Below are positions 51,281 to 60,033 of a DNA stretch of 64,000 nucleotides, in pieces. Origin of the DNA: Cerasicoccus arenae (GTDB taxonomy: Bacteria; Verrucomicrobiota; Verrucomicrobiia; Opitutales; Cerasicoccaceae). Position numbers and translations under genes: made by a program. Below the pieces are notes generated by a model. The model was not told where the DNA came from. It did no database searches and saw only the letters and a list, made by a program, of their open reading frames with translations. The DNA is taken from assembly GCF_014651635.1 (NCBI RefSeq), contig NZ_BMXG01000015.1:41375-105374 (forward strand), given 5' to 3'. Each line of letters opens with the position of its first letter. Position 1 is the first letter of the stretch.

Positions 51281-52675
51281 ATGAGACGCACTTTTCCTGA
51301 ACGTCGCGGCTCTGCCCTGATGCTGGCCGTGATCCTGTCGGCGATTGTCGCCGTCATTTCCGCCTCCTACCTGAAAATGGCGACTCACGAGTCCAAGTTC
51401 TCCTATACGTCCTTCCTGCGTAACGGTGCGCTAAACCTTGCCGAAGCCGGGGCTGAGGAAGCAATCTGGGCGCTCAATAACGACGACATTTCCTCGTGGG
51501 CCACCTCAGCAAGTGGCGACTTCATTTACAAGAAAGCAGTGGGCTTTGATTACGACCAAGCCAAGAGCACCTCGATCCAGATGATCATTGAAGACCCGAC
51601 CGGTGATCCCACCATCACTGCCCGCGGCGTTCTGACGCTCCCCGATGGTCGGATAATGGACAAAATACTCCGCATCGAATTGGTCCCCCGCCAGGTCGCT
51701 CCCAACGGACTCACCGCCAAGGACACCATCACCTTTTCGGGTGGCAACGTGGGCTTCGACGCCTACGACTCCCAATCAACCGACATTATCGGGAGCGTGG
51801 AAGACGAGGGAACAGTCGCCACCACTAGCATTGTCAACGATGCGGCGAACATCTCCAACAGCGACGTGATGGGCGGTGTGGCAACTGGAGGTGGCACGGT
51901 TAATATGGGCCCGAACGCCCGCGTGTTTGACGCCGGTGACGTCAACGACTACGGCTCACCAGCTCTGATCCCCAGCGGCTACGTCAACCCGGAACTGGTT
52001 ACCAATGACTTCCGAGCGGATTTTCCTGCAATCGACGCTCCCTCCGGTGGAACATTCATTCCAGTCATTAGCAGCAACACCACCTTGAGCAGCGGCACTT
52101 ACATTGTTGACTCGATTACTCTCACGGGCAGCAAGAGATTAAACATCGACGGCGATGTGACTTTGGTGGTGAAGGGCGATGTCAAAGTGTCGGGCTCCAG
52201 TGCCGCCATCAATATAAACCAGTCCACCGGCAAACTAAAGATGTATATCGATGGCAATATGGCGGTGGCTGGAAACGGCATTGTCAACGTGGCTGGCACT
52301 TATAACCCCACGCCTAATGGCACATTTGGCGTAACGCCCTCTACGACCGGCGCTTATCCCAAGCCGGAGAGCTTGATCATCTATGGCACTGGGGACAGCA
52401 GCCAGAGTTTTTCCTACAGCGGTAATGCAGCTCTGGCCGGAGTCATCTACGCGCCCAACGCTGCGGTCTCGCTCAATGGCGGTGGTTCCGGCGGTGAATT
52501 GCTAGGTGCCATTGTCGCCAACACCATCAAGGTTACTGGCAACTATGGTTTCCATTACGACATCCAACTTAAAAATCTGTTCTTTGAGGAGGACTCCTAT
52601 CGCATGGAAAGCTGGAACGAGCTCACCACCGAAGCAGACAAGACCAAGTATCGGAACGAATTTGCTGCTCTGTAA
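51281..52675 (+). CDS. Module C: PilX-like pseudopilin fused to beta-solenoid domain
   Basis: A 464-residue protein with both parts that are separate in modules A and B. Residues 1-240: basic start (RRTFPERRGS), helix ALMLAVILSAIVAVISASYL, PilX signature NLAEAGAEEAIWALNN, soluble part ending DFRADFPAIDAPSG. Residues ~250-464: YIVDSITLTGSKRLNIDG, VTLVVKGDVKVSGSSAAIN, ESLIIYGTGDSSQ, AALAGVIYAPNAAVSLNG and FHYDIQL, the repeat domain. It ends RNEFAAL. Type IV minor pilins with large C-terminal domains often act as tip adhesins; this is inferred. The next plus-strand gene is the histidine kinase, 65 bases on, with no terminator between. Confidence 0.8.
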   Translation: MRRTFPERRGSALMLAVILSAIVAVISASYLKMATHESKFSYTSFLRNGALNLAEAGAEEAIWALNNDDISSWATSASGDFIYKKAVGFDYDQAKSTSIQMIIEDPTGDPTITARGVLTLPDGRIMDKILRIELVPRQVAPNGLTAKDTITFSGGNVGFDAYDSQSTDIIGSVEDEGTVATTSIVNDAANISNSDVMGGVATGGGTVNMGPNARVFDAGDVNDYGSPALIPSGYVNPELVTNDFRADFPAIDAPSGGTFIPVISSNTTLSSGTYIVDSITLTGSKRLNIDGDVTLVVKGDVKVSGSSAAININQSTGKLKMYIDGNMAVAGNGIVNVAGTYNPTPNGTFGVTPSTTGAYPKPESLIIYGTGDSSQSFSYSGNAALAGVIYAPNAAVSLNGGGSGGELLGAIVANTIKVTGNYGFHYDIQLKNLFFEEDSYRMESWNELTTEADKTKYRNEFAAL

Positions 52676-52740
52676 ATTGGGCCATTTGATGCGCACGCAC
52701 GCTTGCTTGAATGCGATTGCCTAATTTAGTCTGACGCCGA

Positions 52741-54354
52741 ATGAATCCCGGCATCAGTATTTGGAATCGCCTGCTCGGCGTCATGGTGGTCATGCTGGCC
52801 ATAATTGGTGTACTCCTGCTTTGGCAGTCTCGATCGGATTGGGCCGCCTCAGAAAAGCTGCTCCGGTCCGTCGCTGCCAGTCGCCATGTCTCGCTCTATA
52901 GCACCAGTCGAATGATTTCCCGTTCTCTGGAATCGTTTGCCTACGAGTACAGTCGTGACACGCTACAAGGTCTTCCCGCCAACGATGACATCGTCCATGC
53001 TGCCCGTGACGCTAAAGTGGATTTCTTTGCTGTCCTGCGCCCCGACCTAAGCGTTGCTTTCGCCCGCGAGTTCAAAAATAAACTAGCGCCGGAAGCCCTG
53101 ATCCCTTCGCCGAGCATTCTCCGGTATCTGGCCAACGAAGGCGAAGACGCGCTGTTTTTCTCCACCTCTGTAGGCGGTGGGCCGCTGCAATGTGCCTTTG
53201 CCCCCTTGAAGTCGGACAACGACCAACCGACGGGCTACCTGATCTGCGGACGCTACTGGGACCGCGTTTACATGACATCTCTCGGCGAATCGACTGGGGC
53301 AACGTTGCAGGCCTTTCCGGTCACCGAGATTAATGCTCATCCCCCCGGCTTCATTAACAGTAGTCGCGAATATCGCGCCACCGAGGTCGGCCTCGGTGCC
53401 ATGGGCCAGCCCGTTTTTGCTTACACCGCCACATTCGATCTCAGCGCCGAGCAGGTCATTTTGAGGCAACGTCGGGAGGCGATGAACCGCATCGCTTTTG
53501 GCGTGCTGGGCATCCTCGTCCTGTTTTTTGCTGTGCTCTGGAAGTGGCTCGCCTATCCGGTGCGTCTGGTATCTGAGGCACTGGAAAAGGACGACCCCAC
53601 GGTCCTAAAGCCCATCCTCAACGAGGATTACGATTGGTCCCGCATTGCCCAGCGGCTTACCGAATCCACCGAGGCTCGGCTTGAGCTGACCCGCGAAGTG
53701 CATCGCCAACAAGAGCAGGCCCGCATCCAGGAAGAGACTGCTCTCGTGCGCGAAACCCTTGCTCGCGACCTCCACGACGGGGTCATCCAGAGCGTTTACG
53801 CGGTCGGGCTCCAGCTAGAGCGCGCCAACGCAATGGCCCAGCGTGACCCCGCTAAAACGATGGACCGCATCAACGATTGCAAGGACACCCTCAATAGCAT
53901 TATCCGCGAGCTGCGCGGCTTCATCAAGGGCCTCACGCCCGCTCCACTCCAGGGCCAGAGCCTGCATAATGCGCTGGAGCAGCTCGTCATTCACGCGCGT
54001 AAGAGCACGGATACGGCCATCGATATCCGCATTAATCCCGGAGCCTGCCTCGCTCTAACAACCGCCCAGGCGCTTCATATTTACCAGCTCTCGCGGGAAC
54101 TGCTCAGCAACGCGATCCGCCACGCCGAGGCGAAAAATATTGTCCTCAGGCTTTCCCACGAGCCCGATGCTGTCGAGCTAAGTATCGTGGATGACGGCGT
54201 CGGGTTTGACCACGAAGACCTGCGCCTAGAGGGCCGTGGTCTGGCAAACATTCAAGATCGTGCTCGACAAATGAGCGCATATGTTAAAATTATGTCACGC
54301 CCCTCAACCGGAACACGCGTTCATATAAAAGTGCCGATAATAGATAAACCATGA
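52741..54354 (+). CDS. NarL-type sensor histidine kinase
   Basis: A 537-residue membrane kinase. Helix 1 (LLGVMVVMLAIIGVLLLW), a periplasmic sensor part of about 210 residues, helix 2 (IAFGVLGILVLFFAVLWKW), a linker, HisKA_3 with His345 in RDLHDGVIQSVYAVGLQLE, and the ATPase domain with LSRELLSNAIRHAEAK (N-box), IVDDGVGFD and GRGLANIQDRARQM. The sensor part contains DAKVDFFAVLRPD and a Pro/Gly-rich loop, resembling CHASE4-like sensors. It overlaps the response regulator by 4 bases and follows the module C pseudopilin gene, so it may control the pseudopilin modules. The signal is unknown. Confidence 0.9.
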   Translation: MNPGISIWNRLLGVMVVMLAIIGVLLLWQSRSDWAASEKLLRSVAASRHVSLYSTSRMISRSLESFAYEYSRDTLQGLPANDDIVHAARDAKVDFFAVLRPDLSVAFAREFKNKLAPEALIPSPSILRYLANEGEDALFFSTSVGGGPLQCAFAPLKSDNDQPTGYLICGRYWDRVYMTSLGESTGATLQAFPVTEINAHPPGFINSSREYRATEVGLGAMGQPVFAYTATFDLSAEQVILRQRREAMNRIAFGVLGILVLFFAVLWKWLAYPVRLVSEALEKDDPTVLKPILNEDYDWSRIAQRLTESTEARLELTREVHRQQEQARIQEETALVRETLARDLHDGVIQSVYAVGLQLERANAMAQRDPAKTMDRINDCKDTLNSIIRELRGFIKGLTPAPLQGQSLHNALEQLVIHARKSTDTAIDIRINPGACLALTTAQALHIYQLSRELLSNAIRHAEAKNIVLRLSHEPDAVELSIVDDGVGFDHEDLRLEGRGLANIQDRARQMSAYVKIMSRPSTGTRVHIKVPIIDKP

Positions 54355-55031
54355 TGACATCCGTTACACCCACGACAATTATTATTGTTGAAGATCACGA
54401 AGTGGTGCGTATCGGATTACGCCAGCTTATCGAAGACAATGAGGATTTTGAAATCCTTGGTGAAGCTGGCAATTGCCGAGATGCCTTGCAGCTTTATGAT
54501 CAGGTCAAGCCTGACCTTGTCCTGCTTGATCTCATGCTACCTGATGGCAATGGTGTGGAACTCTGCAGCCGCATGCGTGCCTCCGATCACCAGGCCCGCA
54601 TTCTCGTCTTAACCTCATGTGAGGACGACCGCTGCATTTTTGAAGCCTTTGCACAAGGCATCGACGGCTACATTCTGAAGAATATCAACGGCGCTGCCAT
54701 CATTTCCGCCCTTCAGGATGTTGCGATCGGTAAGAGCATTTTGGATCCGTCAGTCACCCAGCACGTGGTCAACCATATGCGTGACTCCCACCAGAGTAAG
54801 CAGGAAGATTTGGTGCATAGCCTATCCGCCCAAGAGCGACGGGTGCTTGAGCAAGTCGCCAAAGGCCTGACCAACAAAGAAGTCGCCGTGGCTCTTAATC
54901 TCAGCGAAAAGACCGTCAAGAACTACTTCAGCAACGTGCTCAGCAAGCTCTACGCATCCCGTCGCACCGAAGCCGCTGCCCTCTACTGGAGCTTCGTCCG
55001 CCGACAGGATGGCTACCCATTCGGTCGTTGA
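54351..55031 (+). CDS. NarL/FixJ-family response regulator
   Basis: A 226-residue response regulator. Receiver domain: acidic pocket EDH, phosphorylation Asp60 in LVLLDLMLPDGN, Thr/Ser in VLTSCED and Lys in YILKNI. LuxR-type helix-turn-helix: LSAQERRVLEQVAKGLTNKE followed by VALNLSEKTVKNYFSNVLSK. Paired with the adjacent kinase (ATGATG start, overlap 4 bases). Phosphorylation should allow dimerisation and DNA binding; the targets are not known but the pseudopilin modules are nearest. An AAGGC/GCCTT hairpin at 55045-55064 may end the transcript, with a weak T-run. Confidence 0.92.
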   Translation: MMTSVTPTTIIIVEDHEVVRIGLRQLIEDNEDFEILGEAGNCRDALQLYDQVKPDLVLLDLMLPDGNGVELCSRMRASDHQARILVLTSCEDDRCIFEAFAQGIDGYILKNINGAAIISALQDVAIGKSILDPSVTQHVVNHMRDSHQSKQEDLVHSLSAQERRVLEQVAKGLTNKEVAVALNLSEKTVKNYFSNVLSKLYASRRTEAAALYWSFVRRQDGYPFGR

Positions 55032-55529
55032 TCGGGACATTGAAAAGGCAGACAGCTTCGCCTTGATTTGCTCCAACTGGACGATTAGCCCAGTTCATTT
55101 CGTCTTCGTTTCTGGCGGTTTCTTTCTGCGCCCTAGTTATGCCGTGCTAAATGGCCTTATCGCGTCCATACTTAATTGCCTATAGTCCCAAGGACTTATA
55201 AAACAGATAATCCATGCTGACGCGCTTGCCTGAATGTAAAACAAAGCGCTAAATAGACACATCAAAAATACTACTGATCGGCTTTCCACCTAGACGATTT
55301 AGATAGACCTGCCATGGGGTCGAAGGATGATTCAGCTTATAAAGCTTTGGTCCTTGTCGGCGTCTTCCCATTCATTGAACGATAATTGACAATGAAACGT
55401 TCGAGAGTGGATATTTTGAAAAAATTGCTCCGAATGCGCCAAAGTCGAATTTCGGGCACGAAAAAAACCGCAAGATTAGTATCTATGCTGGTTGTAGCGC
55501 TGTTTTTCGTTTTGGACAGGCTATTTAAA
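55032..55529. other. Intergenic region before tRNA-Lys, no gene seen
   Basis: About 500 bases without a supported gene. It holds the weak AAGGC/GCCTT hairpin after the response regulator and a GCGCTT/AAGCGC inverted repeat (about 55221-55250). The only open frame of note, 55386-55571, runs through the tRNA gene and has no ribosome-binding site; I reject it. Promoters for the minus-strand tRNA lie on the other side, so this is downstream sequence for both neighbours. Confidence 0.5.
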
Positions 55530-55605
<76 letters not shown>

Positions 55606-55871
55606 ATGTTATTGACTTACAAAGACTTATGTTTCCGACTATTATTGGTCTTTTGACGTTTACGCGTCCGATTTATACGCTGCGGTCATCTTTTGTAAGA
55701 CGAGCACATTTTAAAACCAAGTGCATATCGATCAAAATTGTCGAGAATCTTTGTAAGAACAAGGAAAGCGGGCGATACTACGTTCGAGTGAATCTCAGTC
55801 AAGGGGTAAAAATAAAAAATCTACTTTAAGTATTTGCGGCCAATTGAACAGTTTCTCTGAGGGATATACTC
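55606..55871. other. Intergenic region upstream of tRNA-Lys
   Basis: About 265 bases, AT-rich, holding the presumed tRNA promoter on the minus strand. A 66-codon open frame at 55629-55829 on the plus strand has a poor start context and no recognisable protein pattern; not called. Confidence 0.45.
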
Positions 55872-55967
55872 ATGGACGCATTAGGTTATTCTGAACAAAC
55901 TGGGGTAGTGGTGGAAGTGGCATTAACTCTTGGTGTTTTGGTGGGCATTTTGCGAATCAGCTCATAG
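55872..55967 (+). CDS. Possible 31-residue membrane peptide
   Basis: A short open frame with a good ribosome-binding site (GAGGGA at 55859-55864, 7 bases from the ATG). The peptide MDALGYSEQTG then VVVEVALTLGVLVGIL is mostly one hydrophobic helix, like known small membrane proteins. It overlaps the last 6 bases of the convergent sulfatase gene. Conservation would be needed to accept it. Confidence 0.35.
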   Translation: MDALGYSEQTGVVVEVALTLGVLVGILRISS

Positions 55968-57524
55968 GTACATTTCAAGTTGATCGGTTCGATTTCTGGG
56001 TTGGACAGAATTAGGGCCTCGGTTGTCGGTTTCCATTAGGTAATGGCGTTTTTTTGCGATAGCCGGAGAGTCTGGCTCTGAATCGAGTGGGTTGTCCTGA
56101 CTTACTGAGTGCGGCTTGTTCGGCATCGCCGTTGTGACTCGTTGCGTCTCAATAATCCATTCCAAGAGTTTCTTCCGGCAATCATGTACAACACCCTGAA
56201 AGGCAGTGTCATGGTAGAGGTTTTTAGTTTCATTCGGGTCTTTCTCTATGTCGTAGAGTTCTCCAGTGTTTACTCCATCAAATTGTGATTCCTGGTAATG
56301 GACGAAGCGCCAATTCTTCCAACGTATAGCTTTGCTCCAGACATTCTCGGTGACTGCGGTATTGCGGACGGGTTCTTGGCTCCCCTTTAACGCAGTTGAG
56401 AGGTCGTGGCCATCAGTGCTATCCATCGCTGGTAATTTGCAAATTGAGCATAAGGTTGGGGCGATGTCGATATTCTCAGCTAAACTGGAATAGACGGTGT
56501 TTTCAGCCGTGACTCCCGGCACCCGCCACAGCATCGGAACGCGGCAAACTGCCTCTGAGCAAATGCCGGGTGCCTTTTCTTCAATGCCATGGATACCGTG
56601 ATAGGCTCCGTGGTCGCTGCCGTAGACAACGATCGTGTTCTTGGCGAGACCACTCTTCTCAAGGAAATTGAGGAGCTGACCGAAAACGTCATCTATTTGC
56701 GTGATACATGCTAGAGTTCCGCGCCAAGCACGTCGCGCACCATCTTCAAAAGAGTCACCCTCAGCGGCGAAGTCCCATGACGCATCTCGGAATTGTTGGA
56801 ATGCTTTCTGGAAATGGGGAGGCCGATGAGAGGGGTCCTGATTAAAAGTTTCCGGGAGTTCAATCGATTCAGGATACATATCCCAAAACTGTTGATTTGG
56901 CAGCAATGGATGATGGGGCTTTTGAAAGTCTAACTTAACGCAAAACGGCTTATCGGACTGTTCACCCATGAATTGAATCGCACGCTGTAGGCACCACATC
57001 TCCATGGTATGTTCGTATGGGAGCTCAGAGGGCTTGGCGTCATGTGTAATCGACGGTTTTCCATAGTTCCAAGGGTTATGCCAGCTGTCTTCTTTGTCCC
57101 GTAATCCGAGTTCTGTGAGGTGGCTGATGTATTTTGATTCTCCTATCGTGCCATCAATGGTTTCATAAGCATCGCCAAAATAGTCTACATCGTCAGCAAT
57201 CCAGTTGCGTGGTGACTCGGGTAGATGCAGTTTTCCAAGGGCGGCAGTACGGTAGCCATGGTTTCGGAAATGCCGGAGGAAATTATTTAATCCAGTAGGT
57301 GCTGGCCCGGAGAGTCCATAATAGCCATGATTATGACAATATTGTCCGCTGAGAATACTAACGCGGCTTGGCGTGCAAATCGGATTTTGTGTGTATGCTG
57401 ACGTAAAACGCACGCCTTCGGAAGCAAAGTGATCCAGATGCGGCGTGATTACTTGAGAATGTCCAGCGCATCCCATCAGGTCGGCATTATGTTGGTCCGC
57501 AAGGACCATAATTACGTTATACAT
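55962..57524 (-). CDS. Type I sulfatase
   Basis: A 520-residue sulfatase. NVIMVLADQHNADLMG gives the first metal Asp pair, the sulfatase motif is CTPSRVSILSGQY (Cys to formylglycine), and VYGSDHGAYHGIHGIEEKA is the second metal site. No signal peptide is evident at the ATG chosen (57524); a TTG one codon earlier is possible. It lies 46 bases after the FAD-dependent oxidoreductase on the same strand and belongs to the AraC/GH71 locus, so its substrate is likely a sulfated sugar met with the glucan. Confidence 0.92.
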   Translation of the reverse strand: MYNVIMVLADQHNADLMGCAGHSQVITPHLDHFASEGVRFTSAYTQNPICTPSRVSILSGQYCHNHGYYGLSGPAPTGLNNFLRHFRNHGYRTAALGKLHLPESPRNWIADDVDYFGDAYETIDGTIGESKYISHLTELGLRDKEDSWHNPWNYGKPSITHDAKPSELPYEHTMEMWCLQRAIQFMGEQSDKPFCVKLDFQKPHHPLLPNQQFWDMYPESIELPETFNQDPSHRPPHFQKAFQQFRDASWDFAAEGDSFEDGARRAWRGTLACITQIDDVFGQLLNFLEKSGLAKNTIVVYGSDHGAYHGIHGIEEKAPGICSEAVCRVPMLWRVPGVTAENTVYSSLAENIDIAPTLCSICKLPAMDSTDGHDLSTALKGSQEPVRNTAVTENVWSKAIRWKNWRFVHYQESQFDGVNTGELYDIEKDPNETKNLYHDTAFQGVVHDCRKKLLEWIIETQRVTTAMPNKPHSVSQDNPLDSEPDSPAIAKKRHYLMETDNRGPNSVQPRNRTDQLEMYL

Positions 57525-57570
57525 CAATTTGAGCTTTTACTTTTTAAACGAGCGGATGAAGTCCCAGCGC

Positions 57571-58854
57571 TTATACGGTAGCCAGTTTATGGCTTATGAT
57601 TTCGTGTGGCATAATGCTGTTTTCCGATGCATAAGCAGCTGCCTTTCCGACATTTTCTCCCATCAGTACTGCGTTGCCAGTTACTCGGTAACTTGCGTGG
57701 GCAAAGAAGTCTCCACTGATGCACCGACCGGCCATCATCAAGCCATTCACATCGGCGGCAATTGCGGCGCGAAGTGGGATTTGGTAAGGGACGATTTCTA
57801 AATCCATGTCCGAATAGCCTTTTCCCTGCCTGGGATTCGTTGAGTGGACATCGACGCAAAACGTCGCTTCGCAAATGCAGTCTTCATGCTTACGGCCCTC
57901 CAATAAGTCCTCGATTGTAACCCTGTATCGGCCATGGATGCGACGTCCTTCGCGTATACCTATCTGTCCTGCTGTTGCAACTAGGCTTATGTTATCCCAA
58001 GGGGGGCCGGATTCTTTGAGTGTACGGATGATGGAATTGAGTTCTCTGCGCGCATTCAACGTCGCCTTAGTAACGTCTTCTGCATTGATGCCGAGGACTC
58101 CGTACTCATGGTTTGCCATTAGCGCAAAAAGACCGTCGCGGATGCGGAACAGCGTCGGAGATGCATAGGAGGGGGAGTGTCCATGCGCTTTTAGGTGATT
58201 AAATAATCGGCTCTTTGCGTGCTCTTTTTCATCTCCAGAGGTCTCTTCGAAAAATTCCTTTATTTTCTCTGGATCGAGGCCGGTGAGCAAGGCCATCAGG
58301 CTCATGGGTTGAGTTTCTTTCGACTCTGGATGTCCCATGTCGAATCCGCATCCCGCTTGTGCGGCAAGATCTCCATCCCCAGTCGCATCAATAAAGACAT
58401 TGGCTGACCACGCTTCACGCCCTGATTTTGATTCCGAAATGACATGGCTCAGACGTCCTTCATCATCGACATGGGCTGCAACAATTCGGCTGTGGAGTCT
58501 AACATGGATACCCGCTTCCACGACCATTTCTTCCAGCAGACATTTCATGATTTCCGGATCGTAAGCCGAGGAGCGCTCACCGGCACGTGTTATGGCCCGC
58601 CCGCCGGCTTGCTCAAGGCGCTGAAGGATTTCTGCCATTATGCCGGACTTGTTCTTGTAGTCGATGAGCCAGCTTAGACAGCCAGCTGTCCACACGCCCC
58701 CAAGGCATCCGTGGACTTCGATTAGGGTCGTTTTAGCGCCAGAGCGAGCGGCGGCCAAGGCAGAAGCGACGCCAGCGGGGCCTCCACCGCATATCAGCAC
58801 ATCGCATTTTTCGACGACCGGGCTGGAGAAGCTCTCAAATAAAGTTTTTTGCAT
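57571..58854 (-). CDS. FAD-dependent oxidoreductase (FAD_oxidored type)
   Basis: A 427-residue FAD protein. The N-terminal dinucleotide fold is VLICGGGPAGVASALAAARS, followed by ATGDGDLAAQAGC and AADVNGLMMAGRCISGDFFA with the final ATP-like GAM region typical of the FAD_oxidored group (PF12831), which is frequent beside sulfatases and glycoside hydrolases in Verrucomicrobiota and Planctomycetes. I start at MQKTLFESF (58854); the frame allows seven more codons to a GTG. The reaction is unknown; oxidation of a sugar or sulfated sugar is a guess from context. Confidence 0.85.
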   Translation of the reverse strand: MQKTLFESFSSPVVEKCDVLICGGGPAGVASALAAARSGAKTTLIEVHGCLGGVWTAGCLSWLIDYKNKSGIMAEILQRLEQAGGRAITRAGERSSAYDPEIMKCLLEEMVVEAGIHVRLHSRIVAAHVDDEGRLSHVISESKSGREAWSANVFIDATGDGDLAAQAGCGFDMGHPESKETQPMSLMALLTGLDPEKIKEFFEETSGDEKEHAKSRLFNHLKAHGHSPSYASPTLFRIRDGLFALMANHEYGVLGINAEDVTKATLNARRELNSIIRTLKESGPPWDNISLVATAGQIGIREGRRIHGRYRVTIEDLLEGRKHEDCICEATFCVDVHSTNPRQGKGYSDMDLEIVPYQIPLRAAIAADVNGLMMAGRCISGDFFAHASYRVTGNAVLMGENVGKAAAYASENSIMPHEIISHKLATV

Positions 58855-58972
58855 CCGTTTCCTTAGTAGAATCACGGATCATTTTTGCTGATCTTATCTA
58901 CTAATCCAATGAAACGAAATGTAGATTAGTTGCACGCTCTTGATATTTCTGGTGCGAAAAGCTTAGTTGGAT

Positions 58973-59854
58973 TTACGGATTTAACCGATATTCTCGTGGG
59001 CTTTTACCTGAGTATTTAGTGAAAACTCTGGTGAAGTATGCAGGGTTGGGCACCCCAACCGAGCTTGCAATGTCGGCTATGGAAATCTGGGTGTCGCGTA
59101 AGAGCATACTAGCGCGTTCCATCCGTAGATTGTTCAAGTAAGTTACTGGGCTAATGCGGTAAGCCTTTTTGAATGTACGGCAGAGGTGCGGATAGCTGTA
59201 GCCGAGCTTGGACATATGTACCTCAAGAGAGAATTGATCAGGAGTTGGGTCCTGTACCATGATGTTCAGGAGATTGCGCACTTTCTCTGCCGTATGATTC
59301 TTGTTGGAGTTCTGGTTCGTACTGGGGAAGTAATCCTCTTGCTCGCCGAGAATTTCGATTAGTAATTCCATCATGATTGCTCTACAGGTTGAGCGCTCCC
59401 TCGGGGTGCCGAAGTTCCAGCGCTCATTGAGTCTGGAAAAGAGCTGAAACGCGGTCGCTGGTGCCTTGATTTTGCCGCGCAGTATGTTCGACGGAATAAA
59501 GTCTGGTGCTTCGCGTAGATGCGTGGGGTTGGGCGTGCCGGGCAAATAACAGACAAGGGGAATGTTTCCATACTGAACGGAATCGTTGTATGCCCAGTCG
59601 AAGTGAACCCAATGAAAGGTCACGGCTTTGCGTGAAGTTTGGACTGCCGAATGGGGCTTTCGTGGTGGCTTGATGATGTAGCTATTTGCTCCATTCATAA
59701 ACACTTCCCCGTCAATCGTAGTACGGCATTCCCCCTCGCTAATCAGCAATAATTCATGATCATAGATGATGCGGCGCGGACCGGTCCATTGGTTGAAAGA
59801 GCCTTGTCCTACCCGATGAATATGAGGAGAAATGAGGTCAAGAAAATGGGGCAT
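58973..59854 (-). CDS. AraC-family transcriptional regulator
   Basis: A 293-residue AraC-type activator. Residues 1-170 form a cupin-like ligand-binding part (DHELLLISEGECRTTIDG); the last 100 residues hold the two helix-turn-helix units, ending IADIASSVGVPNPAYFTRVF and TKYSGKSPREYRL, the AraC signature. It is the first gene of the minus-strand set and faces the GH71-like gene, so it probably controls both directions in response to a sugar. A perfect 13-bp palindrome lies just upstream. Confidence 0.93.
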   Translation of the reverse strand: MPHFLDLISPHIHRVGQGSFNQWTGPRRIIYDHELLLISEGECRTTIDGEVFMNGANSYIIKPPRKPHSAVQTSRKAVTFHWVHFDWAYNDSVQYGNIPLVCYLPGTPNPTHLREAPDFIPSNILRGKIKAPATAFQLFSRLNERWNFGTPRERSTCRAIMMELLIEILGEQEDYFPSTNQNSNKNHTAEKVRNLLNIMVQDPTPDQFSLEVHMSKLGYSYPHLCRTFKKAYRISPVTYLNNLRMERASMLLRDTQISIADIASSVGVPNPAYFTRVFTKYSGKSPREYRLNP

Positions 59855-59861
59855 GATTTAG

Positions 59862-59874
59862 TAACGAGTCGTTA
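59862..59874. promoter_or_regulatory. Palindrome upstream of the AraC gene
   Basis: TAACGAGTCGTTA is a perfect 13-bp inverted repeat 8 bases before the regulator's start codon, in the control region shared with the divergent GH71-like gene. AraC proteins usually bind direct repeats rather than palindromes, so it may instead be a site for another factor or part of the -10 region. Confidence 0.3.
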
Positions 59875-60033
59875 AAGCAACTATTTGTATGCTTTAGGGG
59901 TGTAGCGGATTATCTATCGAAAAAATCAAAATGGTGCAAGTTATCAACACATTTTTGTTTGGAGAAATATTCATTTTTACCTGATTATTGGACAAGTGTT
60001 TCCCTTCTAAGCATACCTCGAACTCAACATCTC

